Positions 34,607 through 43,334 of a stretch of 64,000 nucleotides of DNA are shown here, in pieces; position 1 is the stretch's first letter, and the number at the start of each line of letters is the position of its first letter. This stretch comes from Pseudaminobacter sp047739745 (GTDB lineage Bacteria > Pseudomonadota > Alphaproteobacteria > Rhizobiales > Rhizobiaceae), in assembly GCF_047739745.1 (NCBI RefSeq), contig NZ_JBLLVA010000005.1, positions 149,836 through 213,835 on the forward strand, in the 5' to 3' direction. A model generated the notes under the pieces. The model worked only from the letters and a program-made list of their open reading frames with translations. It had not been told where the DNA came from and searched no databases. The position numbers and the translations under genes were made by a program.

Positions 34607-34967
34607 GACAGATCTCCCACAGTTCGGGCCATTTGCCAGGAGAGTGTGCCGGTGCGGACAGTTTCGCCTTGACGCGCGTCAAATACTAGCTTGGCGCACC
34701 GCACCAGATGCAACGTCCGGACCATCAGCCGATTGCCGTCACGCGCGAAGAACAAGTGTCTTGCGCGTGGGCGATCCACCCCGGCTCTCGGTGAGGTGGC
34801 ACCATCGTCGGGCTGTTTTAGAAGCTGTTATGTGTAGGCGCCGTGGACTGGCCCCGACGTCGCGCAAATTCCGTCCTGCGGGCGAATAGCGGAATCCTTT
34901 GATCTTGCACACTGCGCCAGCAAGCGATGGTGACATGCTGTTGCAACGGGGCAAGGACAATTATCGG
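34607..34967. other. Promoter region of arcDABC and unassigned DNA
   Basis: FixK box at 34669; the rest shows no clear gene. Confidence 0.4.
34669..34682. promoter_or_regulatory. FNR/FixK box TTGACGCGCGTCAA
   Basis: Exact TTGA-N6-TCAA, and an uninterrupted 14-nt palindrome, 62 nt upstream of arcD. Last box seen in the window; it would switch the whole arginine deiminase operon. Confidence 0.78.
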
Positions 34968-35183
34968 ATGAATGAGATGAGAGCATTCGTCGCCTTGGCC
35001 CTCGTTGTCGCCATAGTCGGTTGCGCAGAAACTACGCGCTATGTCGAGGTTCCTGGACACCCCTACAAGACCGAGCCGACGTGCAGACGGACGCAGCCCT
35101 TTGGAAAGTTTGACGCATGGTGCGATTGCCCGCGTACGGGTTTCCGGAACTTTCGTCCACCAGTTGCCGATGTCGGCTTTTAG
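34968..35183 (+). CDS. Possible small lipoprotein
   Basis: 71 aa starting MNEMRAFVALALVVAIVGCAE: a short positively charged start, a hydrophobic stretch and a lipobox-like VGC, so it could be an outer-membrane lipoprotein. The rest is Cys- and Pro-rich without a recognised motif. No strong ribosome-binding site. The C-terminal part looks random, so it may be a truncated gene. Confidence 0.4.
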   Translation: MNEMRAFVALALVVAIVGCAETTRYVEVPGHPYKTEPTCRRTQPFGKFDAWCDCPRTGFRNFRPPVADVGF

Positions 35184-35381
35184 AATGGCGAGCGGATTGT
35201 CGATGCGTTCGCTCGAGCCCCGCGTCTGGTTCCTTGCTGGAGCAGCGAATGCCCGGAATGAATCCGGCTTGCCACTCTATCTGTTTTTTTGCCGCATATG
35301 TGCGATGCCAAGTGATCCTACTTGGCTGTAAAATGCTCTAGCAGCACGCGGGCAAGTTTGCGCTTGGCACAGGATACATCA

Positions 35382-35813
35382 TCAAAAGTGTTCGCCGGAT
35401 CTGAAAGGACCAACTCTGGTTCCGGCGGCGACGAGATAGGCAGTGGACCAGCCTATGAACAGGAAGCCGTTGATTCCTTCAAGAGCAGCTAGCACACGCC
35501 ACTCATGGCCTGGAACGATGTCGCCATAGCCGATGGTCGAGAAGGTCACAATGGAAAAATAAAGCGCGGTCTCAAGGTCAGGCAGCAGATTGATTGCCAG
35601 ATAGCAGGCGGCCCAAAGCCATATCTCAACGGCCAGCACGACGAACAGCCCCATAACGATACTGATCATCGCGATCACCCTGCTGCGATGGCCATGCATT
35701 CTGAAGCGGGCAACCATTCGGGCCATTACCTTGGTCACTGCCATCAATCCGAAGGTGTGGACGAGAACCGTCAGCGTTATCATTACGGTTCCAAGGGCAA
35801 GGTTGTTGATCAT
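35382..35813 (-). CDS. Two-helix potassium channel
   Basis: 143 aa. The selectivity filter TFSTIGYGDIVPG is clear, preceded by a pore helix and followed by a last membrane helix; two more hydrophobic segments lie in the first half. Ion_trans_2/Kch-like, without a C-terminal RCK domain, so gating is not evident. Would let K+ flow through the inner membrane. Start at ATG 35813 (MINNLALGTVM); an in-frame ATG at 35837 is less likely. Confidence 0.85.
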   Translation of the reverse strand: MINNLALGTVMITLTVLVHTFGLMAVTKVMARMVARFRMHGHRSRVIAMISIVMGLFVVLAVEIWLWAACYLAINLLPDLETALYFSIVTFSTIGYGDIVPGHEWRVLAALEGINGFLFIGWSTAYLVAAGTRVGPFRSGEHF

Positions 35814-35846
35814 TTCGCACGCTCGCGGCCGCTGCAAGGGCCCTTA

Positions 35847-36425
35847 TCATGGGGCTGTTACGACGATTGCCGAGCAGTTTCCGTTAATCCCCCGACAGTA
35901 GCTATGCGGAACGTTCGAATCGAAAAACATCGCATCCCCCACATCGAGCGACACTTCTTCACCATCGACATTTACTTTCAACCGACCGCTCAGAACATAA
36001 ATGAACTCGGCGCTTCCGTGCTGGTGCGGCTTTGACGGCTTTTCAGGCCCCGTGAACTCCGCGAAGTATGCGTCCATGCGTCGGTCAGCAATCGGGTAGT
36101 TAAGGCTTTCAAACAAATAGGCCGGAACCTCTCCTGCTGCCGGAACCGGCAGCCTCAGGCGCTGTCCCCTTCTGGTCACCGCCATTTGCGGCCCTTCCTT
36201 GCTGAAGAAGTGATCCAGATCGACACCGAAGACCAGCGCAATCCGAAGCAGGGTCGGCAGCGTGGGAAAAAGCTGCCCCCGCTCGATCTTGGACAGCATC
36301 GCCGACGATAAGCCGGTGTGCGCGCCCAGTTGAACCAATCCCATCTTTTTCTTCAGGCGAAGTGCCTTGATGCGAGGACCGATCCGATAGCGTTCGAGCT
36401 CGTCTGTGAGGGTGTCGGACAGCAA
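35847..36425 (-). CDS. XRE-family regulator with cupin domain
   Basis: About 192 aa. HTH_3 domain (about 10-65: RIKALRLKKKMGLVQLGAHT, then SSAMLSKIERGQLFPT) followed by a cupin_2 domain (about 105-190: KPHQHGSAEFIYVLSGRLK and VGDAMFFDSNVPHSYC). Such HTH-cupin regulators control small-molecule catabolism or stress genes; the ligand is unknown. Start: TTG 36425 has AAAAGGAG about 9 nt upstream and is preferred to a TTG at 36473 without one. Divergent from the fasciclin gene. Confidence 0.83.
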   Translation of the reverse strand: MLSDTLTDELERYRIGPRIKALRLKKKMGLVQLGAHTGLSSAMLSKIERGQLFPTLPTLLRIALVFGVDLDHFFSKEGPQMAVTRRGQRLRLPVPAAGEVPAYLFESLNYPIADRRMDAYFAEFTGPEKPSKPHQHGSAEFIYVLSGRLKVNVDGEEVSLDVGDAMFFDSNVPHSYCRGINGNCSAIVVTAP

Positions 36426-36590
36426 GGATTCAACTCCTTTTCCTGCAAGGACAAATGGCAGGCACTGTTTCAACTGTCAAGATAATCTGTTTTCATGTCA
36501 CGATATTTTTACTGGTACGAGAAGGCTTTCACGCCATATGAAATGTTGCCGCCCAAGGAGGCGAGCAGTGTTAACCAAAGGAGAAGGACG

Positions 36591-37079
36591 ATGGGACTGA
36601 AACAAGCATTCACTGCGGCTGTGTTTTCCCTTGCCGTGCTCAGCACGCCCGCACACGCTGCTGAAAAGGATATCGTCGATACTGCTGTCGGTGCTGGCCA
36701 GTTCAAGACCCTGGCGGCAGCGCTCGATGCCGCAGGATTGGTTTCTACCCTCAAAGGTGACGGACCCTTTACGGTGTTCGCACCGACCGATGATGCCTTT
36801 GCCAAGCTGCCTGCCGGGGCGGTCGAAGAGCTGCTGAAGCCCGAAAACAAGCAGAAGCTTGTCGATGTGCTCACCTACCATGTTGTACCGGGCAAGGTGA
36901 TGGCATCCGACGTCACGAAACTCGATGAGGCCAAGTCCGTCAGTGGTAAGTCAATCGATGTCCAGGTCGATGGGGGTTCGGTCAAAGTCAACGATGCCAG
37001 TGTGATTGCGACCGATATTGGTGCGACCAACGGCGTTATCCACGTCATCGACAAGGTGATCATGCCGCCGCAAGGCTAG
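36591..37079 (+). CDS. Secreted fasciclin (FAS1)-domain protein
   Basis: 162 aa. Signal peptide (about 1-23, cut near AHAAE) then one FAS1 domain with FKTLAAALDAAGL, the conserved GPFTVFAPTDDAF and LTYHVVPGKV motifs. FAS1 proteins mediate adhesion at the cell surface; short ones are common in rhizobia. The start is ATG 36591 with GGAGAAGGA upstream. Followed by DUF378 and TspO genes in the same direction. Confidence 0.9.
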   Translation: MGLKQAFTAAVFSLAVLSTPAHAAEKDIVDTAVGAGQFKTLAAALDAAGLVSTLKGDGPFTVFAPTDDAFAKLPAGAVEELLKPENKQKLVDVLTYHVVPGKVMASDVTKLDEAKSVSGKSIDVQVDGGSVKVNDASVIATDIGATNGVIHVIDKVIMPPQG

Positions 37080-37143
37080 CTGACCTGGCCGGCTGGCGGG
37101 CAGAAGCTGCGTCCTGGCCTGAGGACTGGAACGGGAGAATGTC

Positions 37144-37368
37144 ATGAGAATCTTGAATGTCGTGACCTTGACGCTGGTTATTGTTGGAGGACTGAATTGG
37201 GGCCTTGTAGGCCTGCTCGGTTTCGACCTCGTTGCCGCGATATCTGGAACGGGGTCGGTCCTCACACGTATCGTCTATGTCGTCGTGGGGCTATCGGCAG
37301 CGTGGCAGATCATGCCGCTTGTCTCCGCGATGGGATCGAACCAGACTGCCGCAGGGCATCCACGCTAG
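37144..37368 (+). CDS. DUF378 small membrane protein
   Basis: 74 aa with two membrane helices. The NWGLVGLLGFDLVAAI segment is the DUF378 signature. Function unknown; often next to stress genes. Starts 64 nt after the fasciclin gene and runs in the same direction. Confidence 0.85.
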   Translation: MRILNVVTLTLVIVGGLNWGLVGLLGFDLVAAISGTGSVLTRIVYVVVGLSAAWQIMPLVSAMGSNQTAAGHPR

Positions 37369-37413
37369 AGGCAGCACGAGGAGGGGTCGCTCATCCGGCG
37401 ATCTCTCCTCAGT

Positions 37414-37899
37414 GTGACGAGAGGTATGGCTTCTTTGCTGGCATTACTTGGTTTCGGGGTTGCGTCATTCGCAGCCGGCATCGGCGGCATCGCTTTCCGA
37501 CCTGGCGAATGGTACCAGCGGCTGAACAAGCCATCCTGGAGGCCTCCCGACTGGTTGTTTGGCCCGGTCTGGACGTTTCTGTATTTGACGATCGCTTTGG
37601 CCGGCTGGCTGGTCTGGCAGGAAGCCGGGTTTGGAGGCGCGGAGTTGCCGTTATCAGTATACGGCATTCAATTGCTGCTGAATGCCGCCTGGTCGCCGAT
37701 CGTTTTCGGCCTTCATCGAATTGGGTGGGCATTGGCCGAGATGGTGTTCTTGTGGCTGTCGATCGTCGCGACGATCATCCTGTTCTATCCGATACATACC
37801 GCAGCAGCCGCCTTGCTTGTGCCCTATCTTTGCTGGGTGAGCTTCGCCTTGTTGCTCAACCTTTCGGTCTGGCGGCGTAACAGCGCCATCCCATCCTAG
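37414..37899 (+). CDS. tspO: TspO/MBR-family tryptophan-rich sensory protein
   Basis: About 161 aa, five membrane helices, Trp-rich. WYQRLNKPSWRPPDWLFGP and the fourth-helix sequence around LLNAAWSPIVFGLHRIGWAL are characteristic of TspO. Binds porphyrins, and in Rhodobacter it dampens photosynthesis/tetrapyrrole gene expression in response to oxygen. Start GTG 37414 or ATG 37426. Could act with the oxygen-response genes of the left half, though no box is nearby. Confidence 0.9.
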   Translation: MTRGMASLLALLGFGVASFAAGIGGIAFRPGEWYQRLNKPSWRPPDWLFGPVWTFLYLTIALAGWLVWQEAGFGGAELPLSVYGIQLLLNAAWSPIVFGLHRIGWALAEMVFLWLSIVATIILFYPIHTAAAALLVPYLCWVSFALLLNLSVWRRNSAIPS

Positions 37900-37946
37900 G
37901 CAGGAGCACACGCTTTTCCGACCGCTGGATAAAAGTAAACGACCGG

Positions 37947-38418
37947 ATGCAGCAGGGCTACCGCTACCGTCTCACAGCCCCTGTGGGAGGTGATTTGCAT
38001 CCGGAATTCCATCCTGAACGTACGCTTGAGGCGACGCTCGCTATAGGCGTGTTCGGCGGCAAGTACATGACCGACTGCCGGGACGAATTCCCGGAAAGCT
38101 GGTTCCGGCATGCGCGTCTGTTGCCGGGCGGCCGCGATTCCTCACTGAACTATCGGCGTTGATGCCAGTCAGCCTCTTAGTGTCTGGCGTGCCAAGGGCT
38201 GGATCCATCCGGACGATCCGCGCGGATGGTTCCAATGGTATTGCCGCTATTTCCATGGCCACAGACTCCCAGGCGAAGACGAGCGCCAAATCGATCGATG
38301 GAAAGCCATGCGACGCCACGTGGCGCAGGTCCGGCGCTACTGCGAGCCCGGTGACAGCTGGTCCCGCCGCCAGCGTCAAGCACTTCTGCATTGGGCTTAC
38401 GATAGCCGTGCGATTTGA
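37947..38418 (+). pseudogene. Frameshifted conserved hypothetical gene
   Basis: One reading frame gives MQQGYRYRLTAPVGGDLHPE... to SLNYRR and stops at 38162; a second frame, opening near 38155, continues as GVDASQPLSVWRAKGWIHPD... to LLHWAYDSRAI. Joined, they make a full-length protein of about 157 aa of a rhizobial hypothetical family (HPDDPRGWFQWYCRYF, Trp/Arg-rich). One extra base around 38150-38158 (TATCGGCGTTGA) explains the break. Either a pseudogene or a sequencing error. Confidence 0.75.
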
Positions 38419-38521
38419 GCCAGTCGGCCCATATCTGACCCGTTTCCAACATTTCCGGCTCCCGTGGCTGCTCGCAGGATCGCACTACTTGACCGAATCT
38501 GCCGCATCCGATCTGCGGAGG

Positions 38522-39748
38522 TCATAGCAGGTTCAGGCCAATACCGCTCGCTGCCAGCAGGGCAACCACCGACCAGGGCGGCGCTCTCCAGACCGTGAGC
38601 AGCACGAACCCGGTGAGCGCGAGCGCAAAATCATAGGGGCTGAGAATCGCGCTTGTCCAAACGGGATCATAGAGTGCCGCGCCTAGAATGCCGACCACGG
38701 CCGCGTTCGCTCCGCGCATGGCGGCCTGCGCGAGCGGCCGTGCGCGGAAAGCATCCCAGAAGGGAAGCGCGCCGATCAGCAGCAGGAAACCGGGCAGGAA
38801 GATCGCGACAAGACCGATCGCAGCCCCGGCTATGCCGTCCGGCTCCGGCCTCATGACCGCGCCGAGATAGGCGGCGAAGGTGAAGAGCGGTCCCGGCACG
38901 GCCTGCGCCGCGCCGTATCCGGCAAGGAAAGCGTCCTCGCTGACCCACCCGGGCCGGACCACTTCCGCCTCAAGCAGCGGCAGCACGACGTGACCGCCTC
39001 CGAACACAAGCGAGCCTGCCCGGTAAAAGGAGTCGAACAGCGCCAGTCCCTGCGATGAGAGCGCGGCCGAGATAACCGGCAGCAAGAACAAGAGCAGGAA
39101 AAACAGCGCGAGCGCGGCGATCCCGACGCGCTTCGGAACCGCAAAAGTCAGATGGCCTGTTGTCGGAGCGGGACCTCTCCGGCACAGCCAAAGACCGGCA
39201 AGCCCCCCTATGACGATAGCCGAGATCTGCCCGATCGGACCGGCAGGAAGTATTACGATCAAAACAGCGGCAAGCGCGATGCTTGCCCGCTCCCTGTCGG
39301 GCGCGAGCGCTCGAGCCATGCCCCAAACCGCCTGTGCCACGACGGCGACGGCGACTATTTTGAGGCCATGTATTAGGCCTGCGCCCAGCGGCCCCTCAAA
39401 CGCCGCCGCGCCGAAGGCGAACAGCAGGAGAAGCAGAGCGGATGGCAGGGTGAACGCCGCCCATGCGGCGAACGCGCCGAGGGGACCGCCGCGAAGCAGG
39501 CCAAGAGCAAATCCGACCTGGCTGCTGGCGGGACCGGGCAGGAATTGGCAGAGGGCAACAAGATCGGCATAACCGGCTTCGTCGGTCCATTTGCGGCGCG
39601 TGACCAACTCGTCACGGAAATAGCCGAGATGCGCGATCGGACCGCCGAACGATGTCAGTCCGAGTTTCAGGAAAGCGCGAAAGACCTCGCCCGCCGAACC
39701 ACGTGGTGCTGCCTCGTCAACCGTCACTGCTTCCGTGGAGGACTTCAC
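38522..39748 (-). CDS. chrA: Chromate transporter
   Basis: 408 aa of the long, two-domain CHR family; about 10-12 membrane helices. The repeated motif is seen as LKLGLTSFGGPIAHLGYF in the first half and SLVFGGGHVVLPLLEAEVV in the second. Exports chromate, giving resistance. Start at GTG 39748 with GGGAG upstream, overlapping the stop of a PadR fragment (GTGA), so translation is coupled. Confidence 0.92.
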   Translation of the reverse strand: MKSSTEAVTVDEAAPRGSAGEVFRAFLKLGLTSFGGPIAHLGYFRDELVTRRKWTDEAGYADLVALCQFLPGPASSQVGFALGLLRGGPLGAFAAWAAFTLPSALLLLLFAFGAAAFEGPLGAGLIHGLKIVAVAVVAQAVWGMARALAPDRERASIALAAVLIVILPAGPIGQISAIVIGGLAGLWLCRRGPAPTTGHLTFAVPKRVGIAALALFFLLLFLLPVISAALSSQGLALFDSFYRAGSLVFGGGHVVLPLLEAEVVRPGWVSEDAFLAGYGAAQAVPGPLFTFAAYLGAVMRPEPDGIAGAAIGLVAIFLPGFLLLIGALPFWDAFRARPLAQAAMRGANAAVVGILGAALYDPVWTSAILSPYDFALALTGFVLLTVWRAPPWSVVALLAASGIGLNLL

Positions 39749-39873
39749 GAAATAGCTCCCGGATCCTTTTGCGCCAACTCCTCGATCATCCACTGTCCAT
39801 ACAGATCGCCCTCGGCCGTGTGATGCAGGACGTGGAGCCGTATGAATCCTGACAGAAGCTCTTGATGCTCCAT
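39745..39873 (-). pseudogene. Truncated PadR-family regulator
   Basis: 42 codons starting MEHQELLSGFIRLHVLHHTA, the start of a PadR-like winged-helix repressor (usual length about 110 aa), then a quick stop. The wing and dimer helix are missing, so it cannot bind DNA as usual. Its TGA overlaps the chrA GTG. Probably a deletion; alternatively a short leader peptide for chrA. Confidence 0.6.
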
Positions 39874-40268
39874 TTTTCGACTTTCCCAAAAGCGCTCCTC
39901 TCAATCGAATCTCGATATCGAGAACCGATCGTAGGGTTCGGCGGCTAGGGGCACAACCTGCCTGTCATGGCTAGCGGGTTTCAACCAGCGAACGGAGAAC
40001 ACCAAGGTCAGCGAAGCAGACCCATCGACGCATGAAGCCGCCGAGCTATGGCGGACGCGTCCAGCCTTGTGAAGGGCATCCAGGACCGAAGACAAGCGAT
40101 TACCGATGCGGATTGAAGTCCCTCGTGCTTCCGAAAGAAACCGAACCTTATTCGTCGCTATCCATTGCCGAGACCTTTCTCAGGAGAATATTGTCACTTC
40201 CAAGTTATGCCTATCCTTACTGATCTGCTCGTATCACGGTGAAGGTTTGCAGTTGCCGTTGATGGGGA
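39874..40268. other. Intergenic region upstream of the padR fragment and chrA
   Basis: Contains the 14-nt palindrome at 39910. The end of arsH lies at 40269. Nothing else recognised. Confidence 0.4.
39910..39923. promoter_or_regulatory. 14-nt palindrome upstream of padR fragment/chrA
   Basis: TCTCGATATCGAGA is perfectly symmetric and lies 37 nt upstream of the PadR fragment start. PadR-type repressors often bind TATCGATA-like dyads, so it may be the operator of the lost regulator. Confidence 0.5.
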
Positions 40269-40997
40269 TCAGATGGCTTTCAGCTTGACCCTCGATTCAA
40301 CCTTTTCCGTATCTTCCTTGCGTTCGCTGTAGCGGCTGGTGAGATAGCCGGAAACGTCCCTTGTCAGAACCGTGAACTTCATGAGTTCCTCCATCACGTC
40401 AACGACACGGTCGTAATAGGATGAAGGTTTCATACGGCCGGCCTCATCGAACTCCTGGTAGGCCTTGGCGACGGAAGACTGGTTTGGAATGGTGATCATG
40501 CGCATCCAACGGCCGAGGATCCGCATCTGGTTCACCGCATTGAAGCTTTGTGATCCGCCCGAGACCTGCATGACGGCAAGCGTGCGGCCTTGGGTGGGCC
40601 TGATTGATCCGACAGCAAGCGGAATCCAGTCGATCTGGGATTTCATGATGCCGCTCATCGCCCCGTGGCGTTCGGGGCTGCACCAGACCTGGCCTTCGGA
40701 CCAGAGAGACAATTCCCGCAGTTCCTGCACCTTTGGATGGTCGGTCGGTGCTCCGTCGGGGAGGGGAAGACCTGTCGGGTCGTAGATCCGGGTTTCGGCA
40801 CCGAAGTGTTCCAGCAGGCGTGCCGCCTCTTGTGACAGAAAGCGGCTGTAGGAACGCTGACGAAGCGAGCCATACAGAAGCAGTATGCGCGGCTTGTGCG
40901 TGGAAAAACGCTTGGCCAACTGATCCGGGTCAGGCAGCCGGAGGGCTTCTTCCAAAACGTTGGGCAGGTCAGACAATACGGTTTCCTTCGGCATCAA
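40269..40997 (-). CDS. arsH: ArsH NADPH-dependent FMN reductase
   Basis: 242 aa. The FMN loop YGSLRQRSYSRFL and SPERHGAMSGIMKSQIDWIP are ArsH signatures; the family oxidises organic arsenic(III) in some bacteria and reduces quinones or azo dyes in vitro. Last gene of the ars operon, overlapping the preceding arsC by 29 nt, so translation is coupled. Confidence 0.92.
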   Translation of the reverse strand: MMPKETVLSDLPNVLEEALRLPDPDQLAKRFSTHKPRILLLYGSLRQRSYSRFLSQEAARLLEHFGAETRIYDPTGLPLPDGAPTDHPKVQELRELSLWSEGQVWCSPERHGAMSGIMKSQIDWIPLAVGSIRPTQGRTLAVMQVSGGSQSFNAVNQMRILGRWMRMITIPNQSSVAKAYQEFDEAGRMKPSSYYDRVVDVMEELMKFTVLTRDVSGYLTSRYSERKEDTEKVESRVKLKAI

Positions 40998-41391
40998 TCA
41001 CAAGCTCACCATCCTCCTTGGCGAACGGGCCCTTTTGCGGGAGGGGAAGGATATCCAGGACGGCCTCCGACGGACGGCTCAGCCGTACGCCCCAAGGCGT
41101 CACGACGAACGGACGGTTGATCAGGATCGGGTGCTGCAGCATGACGTCGAGCAAATCGTCGTCGGTCAGCGCCGGGTCATCCAGGCCAAGGTGGGCATAA
41201 GGCGTTCCCTTATTTCGGATCGCCTCGCGCACGGTCAGACCCGCTTTGGCGATCAGGTCCTCGAGGACAGGGCGCGCAGGCGGTGTCTTCAGATACTCGA
41301 TAATTGTCGGCTCGATCCCTGCATTGCGGATCAGTGCCAGCGTGTTGCGCGACGTGCCGCAGTCGGGATTGTGATAGATGGTGATGTCCAT
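40969..41391 (-). CDS. arsC: Arsenate reductase, glutaredoxin type
   Basis: 140 aa. The active Cys lies in YHNPDCGTSRNT, and TPYAHLGLDDPALTDDDLL and RPFVVTPWGVRLSRP are typical of the glutathione/glutaredoxin-linked ArsC. Reduces arsenate to arsenite for the Acr3 pump. Its ATG overlaps the acr3 stop (TGATG). The operon thus has two unrelated arsenate reductases; the other is at 42457. Confidence 0.93.
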   Translation of the reverse strand: MDITIYHNPDCGTSRNTLALIRNAGIEPTIIEYLKTPPARPVLEDLIAKAGLTVREAIRNKGTPYAHLGLDDPALTDDDLLDVMLQHPILINRPFVVTPWGVRLSRPSEAVLDILPLPQKGPFAKEDGELVIDAEGNRIV

Positions 41392-42452
41392 CAGACCGCC
41401 CTTTCTAGTTTCCTGGCATCGGCGACCGCGGCTCCGCGTTCGTACCAGCCCTTGCTGCGGTTGACGATCCAGACCACCGAAAGCATGACCGGAACCTCGA
41501 CCAGAACGCCGACGACGGTGGCAAGAGCCGCACCTGAGCTGAAGCCGAACAGGCTGATGGCGGCTGCCACGGCCAGTTCGAAGAAGTTCGATGCGCCGAT
41601 AAGCGCTGAGGGTCCCGCGACGCAATGTTGCTCGCCCGAGAGACGGTTGAGCAAATAGGCGAGCCCCGAGTTGAAATAGACCTGGATCAGAATCGGGACT
41701 GCCAGCAGTGCGATGATCATGGGCTGGGCGATGATTTGTTCGCCCTGAAAGCCGAACAGCAGGACCAGCGTTGCCAGAAGCGCGACGAGAGACAGGGGCT
41801 GCACAATTTTCAGAAAGCCGTTGAGTGCGGCATCACCGCCCGACGCCAACAGCCGACGTCGGACCAATTGAGCGATGATGACGGGAACCACGATGTAGAG
41901 GATCACCGAGAGGATCAAAGTGTCCCATGGAACCGTGATGGCCGACAGGCCGAGCAGCAGGCCGACGATCGGCGCGAAGGCGACGACCATGATAGCATCG
42001 TTGAGCGCCACCTGGCTCAACGTGAAGTGAGGCTCGCCTTTGGTCAGGTTCGACCAGACGAACACCATGGCCGTACAGGGAGCCGCGGCAAGGATGATGA
42101 GGCCTGCGATATAGGATTCGATCTGTGCCTCTGGCAGATATGGCCGGAACAGCCAGCCGATGAACAGCCAGCCGAGCAGCGCCATCGAAAACGGCTTGAT
42201 TGCCCAGTTGATGAACAGGGTCACTCCTATGCCACGCCAATGGCGGCCGACCTCGCCCAAGGCCGCGAAGTCTATCTTCAGCAGCATCGGAATAATCATC
42301 AGCCAGATCAAAGCCGCGACGGGAATGTTGACCTTGGCGATTTCCGCCGCACCGATTGCCTGGAAGACTCCGGGCATCAGATGGCCAAGCGAGATTCCGA
42401 CTACAATGCACAGGGCGACCCACAGGGTCAGATAGCGTTCAAAAGTCGACAT
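41391..42452 (-). CDS. arsB: Arsenite efflux protein ACR3
   Basis: 353 aa, ten membrane helices, Acr3 type (not ArsB NhaD-fold). Helix with ILAAAPCTAMVFVWSNLTKG contains the conserved Cys essential for arsenite transport. Secondary carrier exporting As(III). Third of five genes in the ars operon; starts 4 nt after the end of the phosphatase-like arsC. Confidence 0.93.
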   Translation of the reverse strand: MSTFERYLTLWVALCIVVGISLGHLMPGVFQAIGAAEIAKVNIPVAALIWLMIIPMLLKIDFAALGEVGRHWRGIGVTLFINWAIKPFSMALLGWLFIGWLFRPYLPEAQIESYIAGLIILAAAPCTAMVFVWSNLTKGEPHFTLSQVALNDAIMVVAFAPIVGLLLGLSAITVPWDTLILSVILYIVVPVIIAQLVRRRLLASGGDAALNGFLKIVQPLSLVALLATLVLLFGFQGEQIIAQPMIIALLAVPILIQVYFNSGLAYLLNRLSGEQHCVAGPSALIGASNFFELAVAAAISLFGFSSGAALATVVGVLVEVPVMLSVVWIVNRSKGWYERGAAVADARKLERAV

Positions 42453-42456
42453 GATT

Positions 42457-42984
42457 TCAGGCTGCGTCCGTGTTCTTCGAAGTCGTTCCGTCCATCTGGC
42501 CGATCAGCTGCAAATGGTGATTGACGGCCATGCGGTCGATCGAGGCGAGGGGCAGGCTGAGGAACGCCATGATCCGGTTTTTCATGAAGCGGGCGGCTTG
42601 CGAGAAAGCCCGCTCATTTTCGATGTCGGTGCCCTCGACATTCGAAGGGTCTTCGATGCCCCAATGCGCGGTCATCGGCTGCCCTGGCCAGACTGGACAG
42701 GCTTCCCCCGCCGCATCGTCACAGACGGTGAAGACGAAGTCCATTTCCGGCGCACCAGGCACGGCGAACTCGTCCCAGGCTTTCGACCGGAAGCCCTCTG
42801 AGGGGTAGTCGAGCGCGGCAAGAACCTTCAGCGCGACGGGATTCACCGTGCCCTTTGGCAGACTGCCTGCCGAAAAGGCATTGAAACGCCCCGAACCTTC
42901 CTTGCGCAGGATACCTTCCGCAAGGATTGAGCGGGCGGAATTGCCCGTACACAAAAACAGTACGTTGTAGACACGGTTGTTCAC
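42457..42984 (-). CDS. arsC: Arsenate reductase, low-molecular-weight phosphatase type
   Basis: 175 aa. The phosphatase loop is LCTGNSARSI (C-x5-R) and the thiol relay region VCDDAAGEACPVWPG is seen. Reduces arsenate with thioredoxin; this class is distinct from glutaredoxin-type ArsC. Start GTG 42984 with AAGGAG upstream, overlapping arsR by 4 nt. Confidence 0.9.
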   Translation of the reverse strand: MNNRVYNVLFLCTGNSARSILAEGILRKEGSGRFNAFSAGSLPKGTVNPVALKVLAALDYPSEGFRSKAWDEFAVPGAPEMDFVFTVCDDAAGEACPVWPGQPMTAHWGIEDPSNVEGTDIENERAFSQAARFMKNRIMAFLSLPLASIDRMAVNHHLQLIGQMDGTTSKNTDAA

Positions 42985-43334
42985 TGGACAATCTCCTTCG
43001 TGTCGGGAGTGGAGCAAGAGGAAGCAAGCGCAGGCGCGCAGATCTCCGGTCTGCCGGAACAGCAATCCTCCATCAGGAACCGGATGAGCCCGCTGAGACC
43101 GTCGAATTCGGCCGAATAGACAATAGAACGGGAATCACGGCGGGCTGTGACCAACCCACCGCGTTCGAGTTCCTTGAGATGGAACGACACATTGGAGGGG
43201 GTTACGCCTGCAGCCCCGGCGACCGCGCCGGCAGCCAGGCCGCCCGGGCCCGCTTTGACCAGCAGACGGACGATCCGGAGACGGGTTTCCTGGGCCAATG
43301 CCCCGAACGCGATAAGCGCCTGTCGCTCTTGCAT
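42981..43334 (-). CDS. arsR: ArsR-family arsenic-responsive repressor
   Basis: 117 aa with a winged HTH (TPSNVSFHLKELERGGLVT). The C-terminal tail DCCSGRPEICAP has three cysteines, resembling the As(III) site of Acidithiobacillus ArsR (recalled Cys95/96/102) rather than the helix-3 ELCVCDL site; spacing is one residue longer here. Represses its own operon and is released by arsenite. First gene of arsR-arsC-acr3-arsC-arsH. The operator is probably in the AT-rich stretch 43335-43370. Confidence 0.92.
   Translation of the reverse strand: MQERQALIAFGALAQETRLRIVRLLVKAGPGGLAAGAVAGAAGVTPSNVSFHLKELERGGLVTARRDSRSIVYSAEFDGLSGLIRFLMEDCCSGRPEICAPALASSCSTPDTKEIVQ

Noticed and set aside
38159..38172. FixK-like TTGATGCCAGTCAG
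   Set aside because: Last base does not match TCAA and it lies within the frameshifted conserved gene.
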